A stretch of DNA of 64,000 nt from Paraspadella gotoi. Taxonomy: Eukaryota; Chaetognatha. Of this stretch, positions 57,321-64,000 are shown piece after piece. The position numbers and the translations under genes were made by a program. Positions within the stretch are counted from its first letter, which is position 1, and each line of letters begins with the position of its first letter. The notes beneath the pieces were generated by a model, which saw only the letters and a list, made by a program, of their open reading frames with translations, made no database searches and was not told the origin of the DNA. The stretch lies in assembly GCA_051294375.1 (NCBI GenBank), contig CM119268.1:13589037-13653036 (forward strand), given 5' to 3'.

Positions 57321-58269
57321 TCAATTTCCGACTCTCTTCATGTACTCGACGAGCATTCGCTGGGAGATTTGGACGGCGAGATCCTCCTGCGGCGACTCTG
57401 GGGGTTTGATGAAGTCGAACCGTTTGATCCGCTGGAGTTGAAGATGAAGTTGAGTGGTGGCGGAGAAGATGACCTGTAGCGATATCCTTCAATTGAATCT
57501 TGTTAATTTAAAATGAAATTGGTACGAACAATTTAGAAATCATTCATTGATTCGATAAACAAGCTTTCTTGCCCCTGAATTACAATATAATATAAAAACA
57601 TAGAAAAGACCTTGCAAGCTTTCAATCAAGACTCTCTGTCTGATTTAGTAATTCCCAGATTGCTTATCTTCGTTTCGATATGAATGAAGTGATATATTAT
57701 TTTTAACTGTTTCAATTTCAAGGACCAGTCCCTAAAGAATTTTTTTATTATTCTTGTTATTTAGTAAAGGAAGCACCATTTGTTCCTCACAAAACGAGGC
57801 ATACAATTGTTAATTTGGCAAGTGATTTCCTATATGTCACAGGACTTGAGTTACGAGGTCACCGAGTATTTTTTAATTTAAACCCGCCCGAGAACGTTGA
57901 AATACTTCGATCCTTGTTCCCTTTTCGTTCTTCCTCGACCATTCACCTGGCAGGCCTGTTCGTGAGTCATGTGATCGTCGAGCGGAACTCCGTTGACGCT
58001 GATGATGACGTCATCTACCTGGACGCCGGAAGTGGCGGCGATTCCGTTGGGAACAACCTTTGGGTTTTCGTTGAGTTCAAGAGGTTTGTTTATTGTAAAC
58101 GTTACAATTATTTGTCTTCCCTTCCACCCGCCCGTGGTCACACCCCCAAAAAATTCACCCGCTCGACGGTGAAGGTGCGTCCGTGATCCGCTCCACCGAT
58201 CATCCTGAATCCCCAGGGAATCACGCGCGAGTCTCTCCGCAACGTCGCGTCCAGAATCAGCAGCGACAT
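57321..58269 (-). CDS. Small single-PDZ protein (PDZ-LIM/ZASP-type PDZ without LIM)
   Basis: Three exons, 58159-58269, 57947-58057 and 57321-57473, all phase 0, give 124 residues. The protein begins MSLLILDATLRRDSRVIPWG, with the PWGF loop that binds C-terminal peptides in the PDZ domains of ZASP/Enigma/ALP proteins. It continues with VVPNGIAATSGVQVDDVIIS, VNGVPLDDHMTHEQACQ and VIFSATTQLHLQLQRI, a complete PDZ fold. The last about 30 residues (FIKPPESPQEDLAVQISQRM and on) have no known domain. PDZ-LIM proteins are normally much longer, with one to three LIM domains that target actin or Z-discs; no LIM exon follows before the stop. It may be a short isoform or a genuine PDZ-only adaptor. Start and stop are supported by phase and domain completeness. 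Confidence 0.85.
57605..57660. repeat. Dispersed repeat, inverted partner of 29925-29986
   Basis: ccttgcaagctttcaatcaa and tctgatttagtaattccca are the near reverse complement of the PKD2-intron copy. It lies in the second intron of the PDZ gene. Confidence 0.6.
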
Positions 58270-59258
58270 CGGAGTTTCACTGCATCACGTGGCGGCGCTG
58301 TCTGTGAAAGATCACCGAATCGTAGGAGTAGAGAGACGCGTGCATCGTTGATGAGGAGAGTCAAGTTGTTGGGTGTGATTCACGCGATGATTCACAGCGT
58401 TGTCGAACGATCACTGATTCACAAGTGTGGTCATTGAGTGAAACATTGCAAGGCACGATAGTTTTTTAAATCGATTTTCTTTTTAATTCGTCAGCATTGC
58501 AGGTTTTTTGTTCCAACGAAACAACCATCTGGTAAGATTGTTCGCGACGTTACATTGAAACGAGGCTGACTTGGTTGGCGTTGCTCAAAGGAAGAGGGCG
58601 CTTGTGATTGCTCTCGTCAATCGTCGCTGGTGGAAGAAAGCGACTCCGCGGTTTCGTTTCCATGATTCGAATTTGCGAACGATTAGACAGAGAAGCAATT
58701 CGCCTTAAGAACGTTCACATTTTGTCTTGTTCATTTCGAACGTCTTAATGGATGATTTCGTAGTTAAAAAAAAAAAAAACTTTATTGTAAATTTAGTGTT
58801 AAAAATAGAATTAGATATTTTTATTTACAAGTCTGACATAAAACAGAAGAAAACAATATTTATAGCTTTCATAAAAGTTTAATTCAAATTCAAAAACTGA
58901 AAGGGAAGAAAAATAATATTATTTTGACGGGAAAAGAGATAATTTAGGCAAAACTAGATCGACGCGAAATGGCAAACCGCTGTTCAGACGAAAACGCAGC
59001 TTGGCGCGAGAGCGAGAGACTGCGAAGGATCATTCAAATGGAGGGTCAACTTGGCCGTCAAAACATAAGACTGGTTTTCTGAAAAGTTAATTTTGTCCCG
59101 AAGCGGATTTTGTTCAGTTTCCGTGATAGTTCCTCAGAAATTAATTCCACAGAATGTTACGAGGATAAACAGGAAAATGAACGGTCACTGGAGAGAGATA
59201 ATGAAAAAAGCAGTGAAATAAAAAGATTTAAAAAAAAAAAAACGTAATCAAGAAGACT

Positions 59259-59285
59259 ACTCGACGACGACGACGACGACGACGA

Positions 59286-59321
<36 letters not shown>

Positions 59322-59350
59322 ACGACGACGACGACGACGACCGACGACGA
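59259..59350. repeat. (ACG)n trinucleotide array with phase breaks
   Basis: About 29 ACG units in three blocks separated by single-base losses (gacgagacg, gacacgacg, gaccgacg). Confidence 0.96.
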
Positions 59351-59432
59351 CGAGAAAAAATGATGGGGATGATGATTTCTATGATAGATCGTCCGGCGGT
59401 TCGGCAGGGGAGATGAGATTGCACGAGCTAGG

Positions 59433-59438
<6 letters not shown>

Positions 59439-59513
<75 letters not shown>
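59439..59513. repeat. (GA)n microsatellite
   Basis: About 37 uninterrupted GA units. Confidence 0.97.
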
Positions 59514-59516
<3 letters not shown>

Positions 59517-59739
59517 ATATGATCCCTTGATCTAGAGATTGGCGTTTAAAAAATACAATTGTCGAGAATTAAAAGCAGCGTTCATTTGTTGCTAATATTT
59601 TTATTCCGTTTAGGATCAGGAGACTAATAAACGAACGATTGAAGGAACGCTCAAACATACGAAATGATTTTTGGACCGAAAAAAAGGGTTGTTTTTTTTC
59701 GGATCGCGTAATTCGAAGACCGTCTGAAAAATCAAAGTG

Positions 59740-59742
<3 letters not shown>

Positions 59743-59831
<89 letters not shown>
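59743..59831. repeat. Interrupted (GA)n tract
   Basis: GA units with one agaaga break. Confidence 0.96.
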
Positions 59832-59835
<4 letters not shown>

Positions 59836-59928
59836 GTGAAAAATGGGGAGTGAGAGAAAAATATGTGAGAGACGAATTGAATTTTTAATCTTCGACCAGT
59901 GTGGCTGCCATGAAGGATGAGGGTGAAT

Positions 59929-60016
59929 TGAATTATGAGATGTGCGCCTCAAAGGTTAATTATGAGATATGAACCTCACAGGTTAATTATGAGATGTGCA
60001 CCTCACAGGTTAATTT
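59929..60016. repeat. Tandem repeat of about 31 bp, three copies
   Basis: Unit ggttaattatgagatgtgca followed by cctcaca, diverged at a few positions. It lies in the 3' flank of the PSTPIP-like gene. Confidence 0.92.
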
Positions 60017-60117
60017 TTAAGTGATGCGTCGGCGTTTTCTAAATTCTATGTACAAAATTATCAGACAAAAAAAGCATGATTATGAAGAAATTGGAATATT
60101 TAAAAAAAATGAAATAT

Positions 60118-60123
60118 TTTATT
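60118..60123 (-). terminator. Poly(A) signal AATAAA for the PSTPIP-like gene
   Basis: TTTATT on the plus strand, about 80 nt beyond the stop codon on the minus strand. Use is inferred. Confidence 0.4.
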
Positions 60124-60202
60124 AACACGTTCAGTTTTACAATCAAGTGAAAATATCCGTTTCATCATCAGTTATCCCGACGCGACGCCCCTCCCCGCTC
60201 TT

Positions 60203-60604
60203 TCATCCCTCCACTCTCCACATCAGCGCCGGCACCCATCCCTCTCGCCCCCCGATCTCCACGTTCCACCACTGCCCCCCGCCCTCTTCGTCGGCGCTGA
60301 GAAAAATCGCCTCGCTTCCGGCGCCGAACGGCAACTCGTCCTGCAGCGCCGCGCCGGGCGTCAAGTCGCGCGACGGGTCGAACGATGTCGCCGCCACGAG
60401 GCGCGTTCCGACGCCTGGCGGGTTGCGGAGCGGAGCGGCGTCGTCGAAATCGGCGTCGTAGTAGGTGTCGTACGAGGCGGAGGAGTGGGCGCGCCGGAAG
60501 CTTGGGTGGGAGAGAGGGGGGAGGGTGGAAAGAGGGGGTGGTTTAGTGAGGGAGACAATGAGATAGGAGTGATGTGATGAGAAAAAGGTACATAAGTGAA
60601 AGAG

Positions 60605-60635
<31 letters not shown>

Positions 60636-60636
60636 G

Positions 60637-60699
<63 letters not shown>

Positions 60700-60862
60700 A
60701 TCACCATACCGATTTCCAAACCGATTCCATTCGTAGTAGTTTGGAGTGCACTGAAAGTTGAAGGGTGGTCCTGCAGGGAAAAAAAAAGAAGAAGAAAAAG
60801 AGAAAGAAAGAAACAAAAGGAGAGAAAAGAAAGGAAGAGAAAGAGAAAGAGATTGAAGAAAG

Positions 60863-60935
<73 letters not shown>

Positions 60936-61682
60936 TAAAAAGAAATACAAAACAAAATCGACCAAACTACAACAACAACAACAACAGCGTCATATACCCA
61001 CCTACTGGTAATCGTGGACCTTCGCCTTCTTTCCGCCAACTCTGGTCCTCTGACTCCGACGGTCCTCACGTCCCTCGGCCTCGATTGGCCCGTCCGGTGA
61101 ACCCGGACGAAACCCTTGAGGTCCTCGTCTCGGTCGCAGGCGTTGAGGGCGTCGCGGAGGTCGTCGGCGACACGTTTGATGGAGAGGCACGCCTCCAGGT
61201 TCTTGTTGAGGACCAGCTTGAGTCGCTGAGAGGAAGGGACATTGGTACTTGTGCGAGAGAGACCTCAACGATGTTTCCTTCTTTTTTGTTTCCCCTCATA
61301 CATGGTACAGCGAGGAGGCGCCGGCCAATTTTATCGTCATTAAGAACATCAACATCAACATCAACGCGAACCCCCCCAAAAATATATATCCATTCACGTC
61401 ACCAACGGCAACAATATCGAGACCTCGCGAACCTTTAGGACATCTCCGTATCTGTCTTCCTCGTCCTTCTGAAAGACGAGGCAGGCGTCTTCGTACTTCT
61501 GGTTCCACTCGGCCTGCTTCGAGTTCACTTCCTCCACCGAAGAATCGTAGGCCTGAAGGCTTTCGTCGACGGCAGAGGATGAGGCTTTGACGCGCTCTTC
61601 GGCTTTGTTAAGTTCACGACTTAGCTCCTGGAGGCAATTTTTTGGGGATGAGTAATTGATAAAACCAATCAATATATTATCA

Positions 61683-61718
<36 letters not shown>

Positions 61719-61914
61719 CTCGAATTGGCAAGTGTTAAAAAAATCAAATAGACAGCCAATCATTAAAAAAAGTTCAATTAATCATTAAATCAATCAATCA
61801 CTCGGTGGATGATTACCTGTTCCTTTAAATCGTTTTGAGGCGTGTCTGGGTTTGCTCGGCTTTTCAGCAGCACTTTCATTTTTCCAGCCGTCGAAATTGC
61901 ATCTCTCACCTGAG

Positions 61915-61958
<44 letters not shown>

Positions 61959-61965
61959 AGAGAGA

Positions 61966-62007
<42 letters not shown>

Positions 62008-62805
62008 AAAAGAAAAAAAGACTTTTGGAGAAACAAATATGCTAACGTCTTCAGTCTAAAATCTTTCTCACCATTCGTCAATGTGTTTCTATGCTCCTTG
62101 GCGGCGTCCATCTCCGTCAACCTCTGCCGATAGAGGGCGTGAGCTTTCGCTGACTTCTTCTTCGCGGCGCCTTTGTCTCGCGTTGCCCGGTCGACGAGCC
62201 TCTCCTGCTCCTTGGCCGAATCCTTGAGTGTGGTCAGACGACGATTGAGTTCGCCGGCAGCGGATTGGCACTGAAGGATGCGGAGGGGGAGACCCACTAA
62301 CTGATTCTCTCTCTCTCTTTCTATCTCTCTCTCTCATTTTTGAAATTTTCAAAAAAACTCACTCCCCTTACCTGCTGACCCAACTCCTCGTGCATCTTGG
62401 CGATCTTCTCGAGGAACTTCCCCACTTCCTCCACGCCCACACGAATTTTATCGTATTCCTCGGGGTTTTTGTTGGTCGCGAATTTCCGGGCGACGTCGCC
62501 CATTTTCTTGGCGTGGTCGACCTCCATCTTTGGGAGAAGGGAAAATAATGTTGATTTGTATTAATATATTAATAGTTAATACGCTTTCAACAGTTTCAAC
62601 AGTTTCTACTTTCTACCTTGCCGTATTCTTGAAGAAAGACCTCGACTTCCTTGGCCGCCCTTCTGCTCGAGGCCAGATGGTTGACCAGTTTGTTGTAGCC
62701 TTCGAGAGCTTTGTCCGGTCCATCGCCGCCGTCTCCATCGCCGGCGCCGTCTCCATCGCCCCAAAATTGGGTCGTGAAGTAAAGGTTGTCCGTCTCCTCG
62801 CCCAT
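60203..62805 (-). CDS. PSTPIP-like F-BAR and SH3 protein
   Basis: F-BAR proteins bind and curve membranes and link them to actin through their SH3 domain. There are eight exons: 62617-62805, 62372-62527, 62072-62270, 61817-61902, 61433-61627, 61006-61225, 60710-60770, 60203-60500, giving 1404 nt and 467 residues. The N-terminus NLYFTTQFWG and GYNKLVNHLASSRRAAKEVE are typical F-BAR starts. A long charged helical region follows, with EWNQKYEDACLVFQKDEEDR and ACDRDEDLKGFVRVHRTGQ. The latter resembles the PSTPIP segment after the F-BAR. The SH3 domain fills the last exon: DELPFGAGSEAIFL, WWNVEIGGREGWVPALMW. A Gly/Asp-rich insert (GDGDGAGDGDGGDG) interrupts the first helix. The usual SH3 Tyr in the PxxY position is absent (VPALM). 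The acceptor of exon 4 and the donor of exon 6 were chosen to keep frame. PACSIN or FCHSD relatives are less likely. Confidence 0.85.
60600..60700. repeat. (AAAG)n microsatellite
   Basis: About 24 units, in the intron beginning 9 nt away from PSTPIP-like exon 60710-60770. Confidence 0.96.
60859..60934. repeat. (GA)n tract
   Basis: CT on the coding strand, upstream of exon 60710-60770. Confidence 0.96.
61680..61719. repeat. (AATC)n tetranucleotide repeat
   Basis: About nine units in a PSTPIP-like intron. Confidence 0.95.
61919..62003. repeat. Interrupted (GA)n tract near an acceptor
   Basis: CT on the coding strand, ending about 10-17 nt before the acceptor of exon 61817-61902. Confidence 0.96.
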
Positions 62806-63956
62806 TTTCGTATCCAAAACTGTGAAGACCAGGTAGTGGTCCTAGTCTATTTAAAGTTTTAAACAAGGACTGGTTTTACTATTTAGGTTTTCCAATATTA
62901 TTTTAAACTTTTTGTTGGCCGAGTTAAACCAATAAATTCCACAAAACTTGTTGAAAATCTGAGGGTATCATTTTATTATCGAAAAATGCGGGGAGTGATT
63001 CATTGATTCTCTTTGATACTTGTTGTTTGGATACAACACTAATATTACGATATAACTGATAACCCCAGCGATGATAACTCGTGATGATGTCTAACAATTT
63101 GATTATCAGACAGAGTTTTAGTTCTTGCATCCAAACGAAATGACAAAAATGTACAGTTTACCATTTAGCCACATGTCGATCATGAGGCTAAAATTTCTAA
63201 TTGAAATCAATGGTGCGAACTCATACTGGCAGCAGAGGAAACGACTGCGCCTTGCAATGTCTTTCATTTAAAAACTACGATGGGAAAGTGGACATCTTTA
63301 GCACCTAAGATATCATTTTTATAATTCAAGTAAAGTTGTAAACTTCTTCCAAATAACATCAATGTACGGCGTTTATCGTTTGATTTACAAATTTAGGATG
63401 ATGGCTGTCGTTGAAGCTCGAATGAATTCTCTGGACGAGACAATACGAGAGCTCACTCGACTTCCTAGGAGTTGCAGTTGCCTCGTTTACTGGTCAACGA
63501 CATTGTCGTCGTGGTATTCTGATTTCACTTGTTCACTAAAGAAAATCCCTCATTCCATTTTGACGTGAGTGTCGGTCGGTTACTACGAGTCTCTAAAGCT
63601 TTCTCCTGAGGCGACTTACCACCGGTCTCTCTCTAAACTCCTAAGTGTGTGAACTATTTTAAATTCCCCCGACCCACATCTATGGTCGTTGTAGTTATAG
63701 CCGTATTTTGTTTTGGTCAGCGTGGGCGACAAAAGTGAGACTTAAGCCATTTGGAATTATAAGGGCATCTATAGGGGCCGGGGAAATAAATTTATCCCTC
63801 ATCTAAGGTCATTGTGAACTTTCTGATAGAACTCGGAATAATTTTTAACGTTGTGATTCAAACCAGGTGACCCTTAACTCTGTTCACCGCATTCATCCCA
63901 AACCTGATTAGTTTTAACAAAACCAATGAATATTAAAAATAAAAAGAAACCCTCAC
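62806..63956. other. 5' flank of the PSTPIP-like gene
   Basis: AT-rich without long repeats. No exon with a matching splice partner was recognised. Presumably holds the PSTPIP-like promoter. Confidence 0.55.
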
Positions 63957-64000
63957 CAGCGCGATGCTCTTCTGTTCGGCGGATGAATACGAGATTCTCT
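63957..64000 (-). CDS. Probable exon of the next gene (partial)
   Basis: On the minus strand the last bases read as an open frame ending at a good donor (gctg, then gtgagg). One frame reads SYSSAEQKSIAL. It is too short to assign, and it is not needed by the PSTPIP-like gene, which already starts at 62805. Confidence 0.3.

Larger units (their letters stand above)
58270..60202. other. Spacer between PSTPIP-like stop and PDZ start
   Basis: Contains the PDZ gene promoter side, a GAC-type array, two GA tracts and a 31-bp tandem repeat. No exons recognised. Confidence 0.6.

Noticed and set aside
57815-58437. Plus-strand open frames opposite the PDZ gene.
   Set aside because: They are antisense shadows of the PDZ exons, whose minus-strand frame encodes a complete domain with matching phases.

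Overview
This window is animal (metazoan) nuclear DNA, from a non-vertebrate whose phylum I cannot fix from sequence alone. It carries multi-exon genes with GT-AG introns and AT-rich introns and spacers, and the family set is metazoan: polycystin-2, a membrane M1 aminopeptidase, an ankyrin/SOCS-box protein, an F-BAR/SH3 protein, a PWGF-type PDZ protein and gamma-glutamyl hydrolase. Simple repeats are extraordinarily dense (GA/CT, AAAG, GAC/GTC and others). There are three short runs of N: 2917-2926, 7827-7836 and 27086-27110. All exons were inferred by hand from splice sites, reading phase and family motifs.

Every gene I can support is on the minus strand. From the left: 193-1657, two phase-compatible exons of a single-pass membrane protein running off the window; 14368-19122, gamma-glutamyl hydrolase (seven exons; the signal-peptide exon was not found); 28535-43201, a complete 22-exon polycystin-2 of about 899 residues; 45149-50982, an 18-exon aminopeptidase N-like ectoenzyme of about 985 residues; 52903-56610, a 7-exon ankyrin repeat and SOCS box protein of about 600 residues; 57321-58269, a 3-exon single-PDZ protein of 124 residues; 60203-62805, an 8-exon PSTPIP-like F-BAR/SH3 protein of about 467 residues; and 63957-64000, a probable exon of the next gene. 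For polycystin-2, the ASB protein, the PDZ protein and the PSTPIP-like protein the exon lengths sum to whole codons from ATG to stop.

Between the genes, 1.7-14.3 kb is a gene-poor, repeat-filled stretch with a CpG-rich block of CCAAT boxes near 13.3-13.5 kb. The region 19.1-28.5 kb is accessory: a long AAAG-based composite tandem array, an approximately 540 bp unit present twice (21.49-22.04 and 27.55-28.09 kb) either side of a CpG-rich block, and inside that block a frame-broken gag-like region of a BEL/Pao-type retroelement. A decayed LINE-like reverse transcriptase lies sense-oriented in a polycystin-2 intron (30.5-31.7 kb).

The genes do not form one pathway. Several act at membranes or cilia (polycystin-2, aminopeptidase, F-BAR protein). 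The most notable observations are the strand-polarised placement of GA and CT repeats relative to splice sites, the SOCS box with a non-canonical BC-box, a polycystin-2 with two complete EF-hand loops and a GC-AG intron, and the duplicated unit flanking the retroelement block.
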